From positions 186,029-250,028 of the forward strand of contig MKTV01000005.1 of assembly GCA_001898425.1 (NCBI GenBank): DNA of 64,000 nt, in the 5' to 3' direction. The DNA is from Rhodospirillales bacterium 69-11 (lineage in GTDB: Bacteria; Pseudomonadota; Alphaproteobacteria; Acetobacterales; Acetobacteraceae). Under the pieces are notes generated by a model that saw nothing but the letters and a program-made list of their open reading frames with translations, did no database searches and had not been told where the DNA came from. Of the stretch, positions 29,019-38,400 are shown one piece after another (position 1 is the first letter of the stretch; each line of letters begins with the position of its first letter). The position numbers and the translations under genes were made by a program.

Positions 29019-30616
29019 CCCCCGTCGACCAATTCGAACTCGTCCTCGGCCTCATGGTCGCCGTGGTGGCGCTGGAACTCGCCGCGCGATGGGTGCGCCT
29101 GCCGCCCTCGGCCGTGCTGGTGCTGGGCGGCATCGGTCTCGCGCTGGTGCCGAACGCGCCGGAGATCACGCTGGATCCGGAGCTGACGCTGCTGCTGTTC
29201 CTGCCGCCGCTGCTGTTCGCCAGCGCCTACTTCACGGTCTGGCGCGACTTCCGCGCCAACCTGCGCATCATCCTGCAGCTCGCGGTGGGTGCCGTCGCCT
29301 TCACCACGCTGGTGGTGGGCGTGGTCGCCCATTGGGTCATGCCCAGCCTGCCCTGGGCCGCCTGCTTCGCCCTGGGTGCCATCGTCTCGCCACCCGACGC
29401 CGTGGCCGCCAAGGCCGTGCTGAAGGGGCTGACGCTGCCAGCCCGCCTCACCACGCTGCTGGAGGGCGAGAGCCTGGTGAACGACGCGACCGGCCTCGTG
29501 CTGTTCCGCGTCGCGATCGCGGCCGGCCTCACCGGGGCGTTCAACGTCTGGGACGCGGGTGCCTCCTTCGTGGTGGTCGGGATCGGCGGCGTGATCGTGG
29601 GCGTCGCCCTCGGCTATGCCGCGTCCCTGGCCCTGGCGCATCTTCGCGAGGCCCATCTCAACATCGTCGCCGGCCTGCTCGGCGCCTGGGCCGCCTATGT
29701 CTGCGGCGAGGCGCTGCACGTCTCGGGCGTGCTGTCCACCGTCGCGGCCGGCCTGGTAATGGGCTGGCGGCAGCACGACGTGTTCTCGGCCTCCATCCGC
29801 ATCCAGGCGAATGCGGTCTGGAGCGTCGTGGTGTTCCTGCTGGAATCGCTGGTGTTCATCCTGATCGGCCTGGCCTTGCGCGGCGTGCTGGTGCGCCTCT
29901 CCGCGGCCGGGATGGACCCGCTCGCGCTGCTGCCCGAGATCGGCGCGATCACGCTCGCGATGGTGCTGGCGCGCTTCGCCTGGATCCTGCCCGCCACCTA
30001 CGTGCCGCGCTTCCTGTTCCCCGCCCTGCGTGCCCACGACCCGTATCCGCCGGTGACCGTGCCGGTGGTGCTGAGCTGGGCCGGAATGCGGGGGGTGGTC
30101 AGCCTGGCCGTCGCATTGTCGGTCCCGGTCGAGTTCCCCGGCCGCGACTTCATCCTGGCGACGTCCTTCGGGGTGATCCTGATCTCGATCCTCGTGCAGG
30201 GCACCACCCTCGCACCGCTGATCCGCTGGCTGGGGGTCGACCAGCTCAAGCAGGACCGCCGGCCCACGCTGTCGGAATCCGAAGCGCGCATCCATCTCGC
30301 CCGCGCTTCGCTCGAGGCGGTGCGGCGCAGGTCCCGCAAGTCCGACGGGTCGGAGCAGCATCCGCGGCTCGTGGAGCAGTACACCCATCGCGCGCAGATC
30401 GCCGTCCGCTACGTGGAAGCCGGGGGCGGACTTGCGGCCGACCGGCTCGCCCATTTCGACGCGGTGCTGGACGCCATCCGGGCTGCGCGGGTGGAGGTGC
30501 TGCACCTGCATCGGGTGGGCCGCATCCATGACGGGGTGCTGCACGCGCTGGAAGCCGAACTCGACCTGGAGGAGCTGACCGCGCGCCGCCGGATGGCGGA
30601 CATGCCCGAACACTGA
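29015..30616 (+). CDS. Na+/H+ antiporter, CPA1/NhaP type
   Basis: 533 residues. About 12 membrane segments occupy residues 1-410. The CPA1 hallmarks are ALGAIVSPPDAVAAKAVLKG and LLEGESLVNDATGLVLF (the ND pair central to cation binding). WAGMRGVVSLAVALSVP, typical of the sodium/hydrogen exchanger family, is also present. A hydrophilic C-terminal tail of about 120 residues follows. Its ATG overlaps the MFS stop (ATGA). Coupling of an antiporter to an EmrAB-like pump suggests the pair copes with pH or ion effects of the exported compound (inference). Confidence 0.92.
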   Translation: MTPVDQFELVLGLMVAVVALELAARWVRLPPSAVLVLGGIGLALVPNAPEITLDPELTLLLFLPPLLFASAYFTVWRDFRANLRIILQLAVGAVAFTTLVVGVVAHWVMPSLPWAACFALGAIVSPPDAVAAKAVLKGLTLPARLTTLLEGESLVNDATGLVLFRVAIAAGLTGAFNVWDAGASFVVVGIGGVIVGVALGYAASLALAHLREAHLNIVAGLLGAWAAYVCGEALHVSGVLSTVAAGLVMGWRQHDVFSASIRIQANAVWSVVVFLLESLVFILIGLALRGVLVRLSAAGMDPLALLPEIGAITLAMVLARFAWILPATYVPRFLFPALRAHDPYPPVTVPVVLSWAGMRGVVSLAVALSVPVEFPGRDFILATSFGVILISILVQGTTLAPLIRWLGVDQLKQDRRPTLSESEARIHLARASLEAVRRRSRKSDGSEQHPRLVEQYTHRAQIAVRYVEAGGGLAADRLAHFDAVLDAIRAARVEVLHLHRVGRIHDGVLHALEAELDLEELTARRRMADMPEH

Positions 30617-30642
30617 CCGGACGCGTCACCGGCAACTGTTTC

Positions 30643-31563
30643 TCACGCTGCCCGCGTCCAGGGCGCGGCGCCGCTCGAGAAGCGACGTACCAGGAACTCC
30701 GCCAGCACCCGCACCCGGATCGGCCGAGGGCCACCAGCCGGCGTCACCATGTGCAGCCCGAGCGGCGCCGGCGCCCAGTCGGTCATGGCGGCGACCAGGC
30801 GGCCCGCGGCGAGCGCCTCCCAGCAGATGAAGTCGGGCTGCAGGGCAACCCCCGCCCCGGCTTCCAGCGCATCGCTCAGCGCGTCGGCGCTGTTCGCGGT
30901 GAGCCGTCCCTTGACCGCCACGCTCTCCTCCGCGCCGTCGCGGTGGCGGAAGCGCCAGAGATCGGCGCGCGGGCTGTTGCTGTAGAGCAGGCACGCATGC
31001 TCGCCGAGGTCGCGCGGCCGCACCGGCATGCCGTGCGCGGCGAAATAGGCGGGTGAGCCCACGAGGAAGAGCTGCACCGCACAGAGCCGGCGGGCGATCA
31101 GGCTGGAATCCGGCAGGCTTGCGATGCGCAGCGCCAGGTCAATGCCGCCGGCCACCAGGTCGATCATCTGGTCGTCGAGCCGCAGGTCCACCGCGACCTC
31201 CGGATAGGTCGCCAGGAACTCCGGCAGGGCCGGCGCGACGTGGCGCAGGCCGAAGGACATCGGCGCCGCCACGCGGATGCGCCCCCGCGGCGCGGCGGAC
31301 TTCGCCTGCGCCTCGGCCTCCACCGCCTCGCCCTCGGCCAGGATCTGTGCCGCCCGCACCGCCAGGATGCGGCCCGTTTCGGTCAGCGCAAAGCGGCGGG
31401 AGGTGCGGTGGATCAGCCGTTCCCCGAACCGCGCCTCCAGCCGGCTCAGCGCCTTGGAGACAGTCGGTCCGGAGAGGCCGAGCTCCGCGGCGGCGGCGGC
31501 GAAGGAGCCGGTTTCGGCGATCTTGGCGAAGATCGCCCAGGCTTCGAGGTCGGGCAGGGGCAT
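30643..31563 (-). CDS. LysR-family transcriptional regulator
   Basis: 306 residues from the ATG at 31563, which has AGGA five bases upstream; an ATG at 31569 abuts that site. The N-terminal winged helix (FAAAAAELGLSGPTVSKALSRLEARFGERLIHRTSR) and effector domain (PMSFGLRHVAPALPEFLATYPEV) place it in the same subgroup as the LysR at 20509. It is divergent from the pirin gene across a gap containing TGGAA-N9-TTCCA. Pirin/LysR divergence is a frequent arrangement, so pirin-araC is the likely target. Confidence 0.92.
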   Translation of the reverse strand: MPLPDLEAWAIFAKIAETGSFAAAAAELGLSGPTVSKALSRLEARFGERLIHRTSRRFALTETGRILAVRAAQILAEGEAVEAEAQAKSAAPRGRIRVAAPMSFGLRHVAPALPEFLATYPEVAVDLRLDDQMIDLVAGGIDLALRIASLPDSSLIARRLCAVQLFLVGSPAYFAAHGMPVRPRDLGEHACLLYSNSPRADLWRFRHRDGAEESVAVKGRLTANSADALSDALEAGAGVALQPDFICWEALAAGRLVAAMTDWAPAPLGLHMVTPAGGPRPIRVRVLAEFLVRRFSSGAAPWTRAA

Positions 31564-31580
31564 GTCCATCCTGCTGTTTT

Positions 31581-31599
31581 TGGAACCGATGGTCTTCCA
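31581..31599. promoter_or_regulatory. LysR-type operator between lysR and pirin
   Basis: TGGAA-N9-TTCCA is a perfect 5-9-5 inverted repeat in the 122-bp divergent gap. It has the same 9-base spacing as the operator at 20465-20487. A direct repeat of CTGTTTTTG (31573 and 31606) flanks it. Confidence 0.6.
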
Positions 31600-31685
31600 T
31601 TCTTTCTGTTTTTGTCGGATCGGTCGAGGCCCATCTTCCGGCTCGAACGACGGGCGATCCCGCCCGCCGATGGGAGTTCAGGACG

Positions 31686-32381
31686 ATGATCGAACGCCGC
31701 CCCTTCGCCTCGCTGGGCCATGCCGACCACGGCTGGCTGAATGCGCGGCACCATTTCTCCTTCGCCAACTACTACGATCCGTCCCGCATGGGGTGGGGCG
31801 CGCTGCGCGTGTGGAACGACGACGAGATCGCAGCCGAGGCCGGGTTTCCGCCGCACCCGCATGCCGACATGGAGATCATCACCTATGTCCGCGACGGCGC
31901 GATCACGCACCGGGATTCGCTGGGCAATGTCGGCCGCACCGAGGCGGGCGACGTGCAGGTGATGTCGGCCGGCAGCGGCGTGCGCCACTCGGAATACAAC
32001 CTGGAGCGCGAGACGACGCGCATCTTCCAGATCTGGATCCAACCGACCACGCACGGCGGCACGCCGTCCTGGGGCAGCAAGCCTTTCCCGAAGGACGCGC
32101 GCTCCGGCCAGTTCGTGACCCTGGCGAGCGGACGCGGCGACGAGGGAGCGCTGCCCATCCGCGCGGACGCCCGCGTGCTGGGGACGACGATCGGGGCGGG
32201 TGAACGCGTCACCCTCCCGCTCGACCCGGACCGCCATGCCTACCTCGTGCCGGCCACGGGTGCGGTGACGGTGGATGGCGTGCGGATCGAGGCGCGGGAT
32301 GGCGCGGCGATCACCGGCCAGGGGTCGGTCGAGATCGTCGCCCTGGAGGACGCGGAGATCGTGCTGGTCGACGCCGCATGA
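31686..32381 (+). CDS. Pirin-family protein
   Basis: 231-residue bicupin of the pirin family; members include quercetin 2,3-dioxygenases (YhhW) and redox-sensing transcription co-regulators. The metal site is recognisable: PHPHADMEIITYV supplies two His, and GSGVRHSEYN supplies the third His and the Glu. GFPPHPHAD and FQIWIQPTTHG are family signatures. The ATG follows AGGACG. The AraC gene overlaps its stop (ATGA), so both are made together under probable control of the divergent LysR. Confidence 0.93.
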   Translation: MIERRPFASLGHADHGWLNARHHFSFANYYDPSRMGWGALRVWNDDEIAAEAGFPPHPHADMEIITYVRDGAITHRDSLGNVGRTEAGDVQVMSAGSGVRHSEYNLERETTRIFQIWIQPTTHGGTPSWGSKPFPKDARSGQFVTLASGRGDEGALPIRADARVLGTTIGAGERVTLPLDPDRHAYLVPATGAVTVDGVRIEARDGAAITGQGSVEIVALEDAEIVLVDAA

Positions 32382-32773
32382 CGGAAGCGGCGCGCCGTTG
32401 CCCCGCGCAACGGCGTGCCGCGACGGGGCAGGGGCTGTCGCCGAGGCAAGCGGCGGAGGTGCGTTCGTTCCTCCTGGCCGCCCCACCCGACAGGCTTTCC
32501 GTCGCGGCGGCGGCGACGCGCTGCCGCCTCTCCCGCAGTCACTTCATCCGGGCGTTCCGGGTCACGTTCGGGCGCACGCCGCACCAGTGGCTGCTGGCGT
32601 GCCGGGTGCAGCGGGCCAAGGCGCTGTTGCTGGGTCCGCTGCCGATCGCGGACATCGCGTTGGAACTCGGCTTCGCGGACCAGAGCCACTTCACGCGGGT
32701 GTTCACGCGGCATGCCGGCGTGCCGCCTGGCCTGTGGCGCCGCCAGCAGGCGGGGCGCAGCCGAGGGTCCTGA
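32378..32773 (+). CDS. Small AraC-family regulator (DNA-binding domain only)
   Basis: 131 residues, little more than the double helix-turn-helix domain of AraC proteins (SVAAAATRCRLSRSHFIRAFRVTFGRTPHQW and IALELGFADQSHFTRVFTRHAGVPPGLWRR). There is no effector-binding domain, unlike the 413-residue AraC at 24913. Stand-alone AraC domains include MarA/SoxS-type stress regulators controlled by their own level. Translation is coupled to pirin through an ATGA overlap. Confidence 0.9.
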   Translation: MTEAARRCPAQRRAATGQGLSPRQAAEVRSFLLAAPPDRLSVAAAATRCRLSRSHFIRAFRVTFGRTPHQWLLACRVQRAKALLLGPLPIADIALELGFADQSHFTRVFTRHAGVPPGLWRRQQAGRSRGS

Positions 32774-32948
32774 CCCCGGGGCGCGCCCGGTGGCCAATGG
32801 AGCCAGGGCCAGGGCCGGATGGCCGTGTGGCCCTGGCGTCCGGCGGCGACGGAACATTCGAAGCCGATTTCGGCGAACACTCCGTTCGGTTCCCGCCTGT
32901 CGGGACACAAAGGGGCGAGTAATGGTGCACGGCCGCGACTTGTTCTCC

Positions 32949-32970
32949 GGTCGATCGATATGCTTCGACC
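32949..32970. promoter_or_regulatory. Inverted repeat upstream of the methyltransferase gene
   Basis: GGTCGA-N10-TCGACC, a perfect 6-10-6 dyad ending 19 bases before the ATG at 32990. Possible operator; no regulator can be named. Confidence 0.35.
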
Positions 32971-32989
32971 AAAGAACGGAGAGGGGACG

Positions 32990-33970
32990 ATGCTCAAATA
33001 TTACAGTTGGGCGGTCGCCGAGAAGACTTTGTCCGTCGTTCCATTTGGCGATCGTGTTTATCACGCCGCCTCCCTGGTCGCGAATGCAGGAACCCGTTCC
33101 GAGCGGCGGCTGGCCGGATGCATGAGCGCTTACGAGCTGGTTCGGAAGGCCTACGAGATGACGCCGCGCGGCGGCACCGTGCTCGACGTCGGGACCGGCT
33201 GGCACCATCACGACGTGATCCTGCTGTTCCTGCTGGGCGATTACCGGTTCCACCTGTTCGACGTGGAGGACAAGGCGCGCCTGCCATACCTCCGCACCTA
33301 TTTCCGCTACCTGCTGCGCATCGTGGACGAACTCGAACGCGAGATCGGCGTGGATCGGAAGATCGCGACGGAGAAACTCTCCTTCCTGCTGAGCCTGCCG
33401 TCGCGCGAGGCGATCTACCGCGCCTGCAACTTCACGCTGCACATCACCACCGATACCGATCGCCCGTTCCTGCCGGAGGGATCGGTCGACTTCATGGTTT
33501 CCAACTGCGTGCTGTCGCACATCCCGCCGCACATCGTGGAACCCGAACTCGTCGCGCTGCGCCGCATGCTGCGGCCCGGCGGTGCGATGTACGTGATGGT
33601 CGGGCACGACGACCATTGGGCGTTCCACGACCCGCGCGCCAACCGGTTCAACTACTACCGCTATTCCGAGGAATTCTACCGGCTGCTGTTCCATACCCGG
33701 TTCGAATACCAGAACCGGCTGGTCCGCTCGGAATGGGAGCCGATCTTCCGCCGCGCCGGCCTTCGGGTGTCGCACTACCTGGGCGACTGGAACGAGGCGA
33801 GCATCCGCGAGGTGCGGGCCTTGCCGCACATCGATCCGCATTTCCGGCAGTTCCCGATCGAGGAACTGGCGACCGCGCACAGCTTCTTCCTGCTGACCCA
33901 TGCGGACGCCGTGCCCGATCAGCCGCCGCCGCGGGAGGCGCGCGAGATGGCGGAGCTGCCGGTCGCCTGA
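32990..33970 (+). CDS. Class I SAM-dependent methyltransferase-like protein
   Basis: 326 residues. GGTVLDVGTGWHHHDVILLF (about residue 58) is a motif I-type SAM loop. FLPEGSVDFMVSNCVLSHIPPHIVEPELVALRRMLRPGGAMYVMV matches the post-II to III region of Methyltransf_11 proteins. The long insert with YLRTYFRYLLRIVDELEREIG between motifs is unusual. The acceptor substrate is unknown. The GAGAGGGGACG leader gives a strong ribosome binding site. The first 60 bases or so of the gene are less GC-rich than its neighbours. It stands alone between the pirin-araC pair and the flavin reductase. Confidence 0.8.
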   Translation: MLKYYSWAVAEKTLSVVPFGDRVYHAASLVANAGTRSERRLAGCMSAYELVRKAYEMTPRGGTVLDVGTGWHHHDVILLFLLGDYRFHLFDVEDKARLPYLRTYFRYLLRIVDELEREIGVDRKIATEKLSFLLSLPSREAIYRACNFTLHITTDTDRPFLPEGSVDFMVSNCVLSHIPPHIVEPELVALRRMLRPGGAMYVMVGHDDHWAFHDPRANRFNYYRYSEEFYRLLFHTRFEYQNRLVRSEWEPIFRRAGLRVSHYLGDWNEASIREVRALPHIDPHFRQFPIEELATAHSFFLLTHADAVPDQPPPREAREMAELPVA

Positions 33971-34125
33971 ACCGGCTCTCCGCCCGGCTGGCGCCCCGTC
34001 CGGCGCGGCCGGTGTCCTGTGCAGCGGCCGTTCGACCCGCGCGGCATCACCGTCCAGGGCCGGCCAACTGGCCAGTCCGGCGGTGGTGGGCCATACTTTG
34101 CGCAGACGGGGAATGGAGTGCGACC

Positions 34126-34617
34126 GTGCCGGTGGAAAAGCAAGCCTATCGCGAGGCCATGGCGCGCCTGGGCGCCGCGGTGAACGTGATCACCACGGAC
34201 GGGCCGGGCGGCAAGGCGGGCTTCACGGCGTCCGCGGTGACCAGCGTGACCGACAACCCGCCCACGCTGCTGGTCTGCGCCAATCGCACGAACGATTCCT
34301 ATCCGGCGATGAAGCAGAACGGGGTGTTGTGCGTGAACACGCTGACCCCGGCGCAGGAAGGATTGTCACCGGTGTTCGCCGGCATGACCGAACACACGAT
34401 GGACCAGCGCTTCGACGGCTATGTCTGGCACACGCTGGCGACAGGGGCGCCGGTGCTCGACGAGGCGGTGGTGGTGTTCGACTGCCGCATCACCCAGATC
34501 GTCGAGGTCGGCACGCACGACGTGTTCTTCTGCTCGGTCGAGGCGGTGCGCACCGGCCAGGCGCATGAGGGGTTGATCTACTACGGCCGCGGGTATCATC
34601 GGGTCGCGGTGCCGTAA
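34126..34617 (+). CDS. Flavin reductase family protein (HpaC/RutF-like)
   Basis: 163 residues of the FMN-binding split-barrel fold. AAVNVITTDGPGGKAGFTASAVTSVTDNPPTLLVC is the N-terminal signature, and GVLCVNTL the second strand block. GLIYYGRGYHRV closes the domain with the usual His. Such proteins supply FMNH2/FADH2 to two-component monooxygenases. No oxygenase is directly adjacent, so its partner is unknown. The GTG at 34126 has GGAG seven bases upstream. Confidence 0.87.
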   Translation: MPVEKQAYREAMARLGAAVNVITTDGPGGKAGFTASAVTSVTDNPPTLLVCANRTNDSYPAMKQNGVLCVNTLTPAQEGLSPVFAGMTEHTMDQRFDGYVWHTLATGAPVLDEAVVVFDCRITQIVEVGTHDVFFCSVEAVRTGQAHEGLIYYGRGYHRVAVP

Positions 34618-34836
34618 GGACGTCGCCGCAGCCGAATCGCGGAGAGGCGGCCCCGGTTGGTCGGGCGGTCGGAGACCGGTCGGTGGGAGGCCGGCACCCA
34701 CTCCTCTCCGTCATGGCCGGGCTCGACCCGGCCACCCCCATCGGCACTGTGCTGCGAGGATGGCCGGATCGCGCTCGCCCATGACGGGAAGGGCCTAGCC
34801 GCGCGCCACGCGACCGCACGGGCCCCTCCGTCCCGG
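34618..34836. repeat. Convergent gap with a REP-like palindrome
   Basis: Positions 34710-34786 carry the GTCATGGCCGGGCTCGACC core, a spacer with CCCCCATCGGCACTGTGC, and an inverted end (GGATGGCCGG, then CGCCCATGACG). Same family as at 15329, 38929 and 43877. It lies between the convergent flavin reductase and Lrp genes. Confidence 0.7.
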
Positions 34837-35304
34837 TCATCCGCCGCGGAGCGGTAAAGCCGTCCGGTATACGATGCGCTTCAGCGCCATCGCCGACTCG
34901 AACGACTGCACACCGGGGATCTTCGTCAGCGTGCCGCGCAGGAACGCCTCGTAGGCCGCGACGTCGGCCGCGACCACGCGCAGCAGGTAGTCCCGCGCGC
35001 CGGTCATCTCGTACATCTCCATCACCTCGGGACACGCGGCGACCGCCCGCTCGAACCCGTGCAAGGTTTCGTCGGTGTGGTTCGCGAGCTTCACCGTGAC
35101 GAACACGTTCACCGGCAGCCCGACCTTGTCCTGGTCCAGCACCGCCACGTAGCGCTGGATGACGCCCTGCTCCTCCAGCATCTTCTGCCGCCGGTGCGTC
35201 GGCGAGGGCGAGAGGTTCACCGCTTCGCTCAACTCCGCCGCCGTCGCGCGTCCGTTTGCCTGCAGATACTCCAGGATCGCGCGATCCACCCGGTCCAGCG
35301 GCAT
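34837..35304 (-). CDS. Lrp/AsnC-family transcriptional regulator
   Basis: 155 residues. The N-terminal helix-turn-helix (DRAILEYLQANGRATAAELSEAVNLSPSPTHRRQKMLEEQGVI) is followed by the RAM/AsnC ligand-binding domain (MYEMTGARDYLLRVV). It senses amino acids or their keto acids. It is divergent from the indolepyruvate oxidoreductase gene across 156 bp and very probably regulates that gene in response to aromatic or branched-chain amino acids. The ATG at 35304 is the natural start for the family. Confidence 0.92.
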   Translation of the reverse strand: MPLDRVDRAILEYLQANGRATAAELSEAVNLSPSPTHRRQKMLEEQGVIQRYVAVLDQDKVGLPVNVFVTVKLANHTDETLHGFERAVAACPEVMEMYEMTGARDYLLRVVAADVAAYEAFLRGTLTKIPGVQSFESAMALKRIVYRTALPLRGG

Positions 35305-35460
35305 TGATCTTCCTCGTGTTGCGCCGCAGCAATTTGGCGGATCCTGCCAAGATGGGGAGCGGGCCTCCCGCACTATGGCAACCTTTCCCACGGCGACCTA
35401 CCTAGTATGCAGGGCGGGGAGCAGGCGTCACGCACGCCGGCGAGAGAGGGGACGCAGCTC

Positions 35461-38400
35461 ATGGACATTGGCCTCGGCACGACCACGACGCTCGAGTCTC
35501 GCTTCCAGGATTTCGATCGGCCCGTGCTGCTCAGCGGCATCCAGGCACTGGTGCGCCTGCTGCTCGAGCAGCGGCGGCTCGACGCGCTCGCCGGGCTGAA
35601 CACCGCCGGCTTCGTCTCCGGCTATCGCGGTTCGCCGCTCGGCATGCTCGACAAGGAACTGTGGTCGCGGAAGAAACTGCTCGCGGAGCAGGCGGTGCGG
35701 TTCGAGCCCGGCATCAACGAGGATCTCGCCGCCACGATGCTGCTGGGCACGCAGGAACTCGGCGCGTTCCCCGGCCCCAAGGTCGATGGCGTCTACGGCA
35801 TGTGGTACGGCAAGGGGCCCGGCGTCGACCGCACCGGCGACGCGTTCCACTGCGGCAACATGGCCGGCACCCACAAGCATGGCGGCGTGCTCGCTGTCGC
35901 GGGCGACGACCATGGCGCGCACTCCTCCACCTACCCGCACCAGACCGAATACGTCTTCCAGAACTGCTTCATGCCGGTGCTCAACCCGGCCTCCGTGCAG
36001 GACGTGCTCGACCTCGGCCTCGCCGGCTGGGCGATGTCGCGCTATTCCGGCCTGTGGGTCGCGATGAAGACCACGGCCGAGACGATGGAGCAGGCCTCCA
36101 CCGCCATCGTCCCCAGCCGGCCCGTCTTCGTCACCCCCGACTTTGCGCTGCCCCCGCACGGGCTCAACCTCGATCACACGCTGCGCTTTCCGGCCGAACG
36201 CGCCGAACTCGAGCGGCGCATGATCGAGGAGCGGCTGCCCGCGCTGATGGCCTGGGCCCGCGCCAACCGGATCGACCGGCTGGTTTCCGGCACCGCCGAC
36301 GCCACGATCGGCATCGTCACCGTGGGCAAGGTGCACGAGGACACGCTGCACGCGCTGCGCCGCCTCGGCATCGAGGACCACGCGCAGCTCGCCGTCTACA
36401 AGGTCGCGATGACCTGGCCGCTGGAGACCGAAGGCCTGCGCGCCTTCGCCCGCGGCAAGCGCGCGATCCTGGTGGTCGAGGAGAAGCGCAGCTTCGTCGA
36501 AAGCCAGATCCGCGACGCGCTGTACCACCTGCCCGCCGACCAGCGCCCCGAGATCAGCGGCAAGACGCTGCCGAACGGGGAGCCGCTGCTCTCCGCGCTG
36601 ATGGAGCTCTCGCCCGAGATCGTCGCGGGCGGCCTCGCCAAGGTGCTGGGCGGGGCGGGGCTCAACCTGCCGAACCTGCCGCCCCCGGTCGCCGCCGACC
36701 GCCCGGATGGGCTGCTGAAGCGCGTCCCCGCCTTCTGCGCGGGCTGCCCGCATGCCACCAGCACAAAGCTGCCCGAGGGCAGCTTCGCCTCGGCCGGCAT
36801 CGGCTGCCACTTCATGGCGCTGGACGAGGGTCCGCAGACCCGCACCTTCACCCACATGGGCGGGGAGGGCGTGCCCTTCGTCGGCCTCTCCGGCTTCACC
36901 GAGGTGAAGCACATGTTCGCCAACCTGGGCGACGGCACCTACCAGCATTCCGGCAGCCTCGCGATCCGCCAGGCGGTCGCGGCCAAGACCCGCATCACCT
37001 ACAAGCTGCTGTTCAACGACGCCGTCGCCATGACCGGCGGCCAGCCCGCGGAGGGCGCGCCCACCGTGCCCGCCATCGCCGCCCAGCTCGCCGCCGAGGG
37101 CGTGAAGCGCATCGCCGTCGTGGTGGACGAAGCGGACCGCATGCCGTCGCCCTCCGCCCTGCCGCCCGGCGTGACGCGGCATACCCGCGCCGAACTCGAC
37201 GCGGTGCAGCGGGAGCTGCGCGACTACGACGGCCCCTCGGTGCTGATCTACGACCAGGTCTGCGCGACCGAGAAGCGCCGCCGCCGCAAGCGCGGCTCCA
37301 TGCCGCAGGCGACGCGCCACGTGGTGATCAACGAGAGCGTCTGCGAGAATTGCGGCGACTGCTCCACCCAGTCCGGCTGCATCGCGATCGATCCGGTCGA
37401 GACCCCGCTGGGCCGCAAGCGGCGCATCAACCCGACCGCCTGCAACGTCGACCTCTCCTGCCTGAAAGGCTTCTGCCCCAGCTTCGTGACGCTGGACGGA
37501 CCGCCCGCCGCCCCCGACGCCGACACCACCTGGGAAGCGCGCGAAGCGGAGCTCGGACGCGACCTGCCGCAGCCCGCCCTGCCGCAGGGCACGGTCTGGC
37601 GCGGCCTGTTCGCCGGCATCGGCGGCGGCGGGATCGTCACCTCGGGCGCGATCCTGGCGATGGCGGCGCATCTCGAAGGCCGCGCGGTGAAGACGCTCGA
37701 TTTCACCGGCCTCGCGCAGAAGAACGGCGCGGTGGTCGCGCATGTGCAGATCGCCACGGACGAAAGCGCGCTCGACGTGGTGCGCATCCCGCTCGCCAGC
37801 GCGGACCTGATGCTTGCGGCCGATCTGGCGGTCGGCTGCCAGCCCGGCGTGCTGGAGCGGGCGGCGAAATCCGCCGTGGTGATCGGCAATCTCGACCTCG
37901 CCGCGACGGCGGAGTTCAAGCGCAACGGGCTGCTGTCGATGGACGCGGCACTGCACAAGCGCACGCTCGAGAAGGCGACGGACGCGACGCGTTCGATCTG
38001 GCTGCATGGCGTGCGCATCGCCGAAAAACTCTTCGGCAACGCCCAGGCCATGAACACCGTCATGCTCGGCATCGCCTGGCAGCGCGGCCTGCTGCCGGTG
38101 AGCGAGTCCGCGATCCTGCGCGCCATAGAGCTGAACGGCGCCGCCGTGAAGCTGAACCGCCGCGCCTTCATGTGGGGCCGCATCCTGGCCGAGAAGCCGG
38201 CGCTGATGCACGAGATCCTGGGCGAGCTGGTCGAGGGTCCCCAGGCCGCACTGGAGGACGTGATCGCGACCCGCGTCGCGGCGCTTACCGCCTACCAGTC
38301 CCGCCGCTACGCGGAGCGTTACCGCACGCTGGTGAAGGAGGTCGAGGCGCGCGAGACCGCAGTGTTCGGCAAGCCGGGCCGCCTGACCCGCGCCGCCGCC

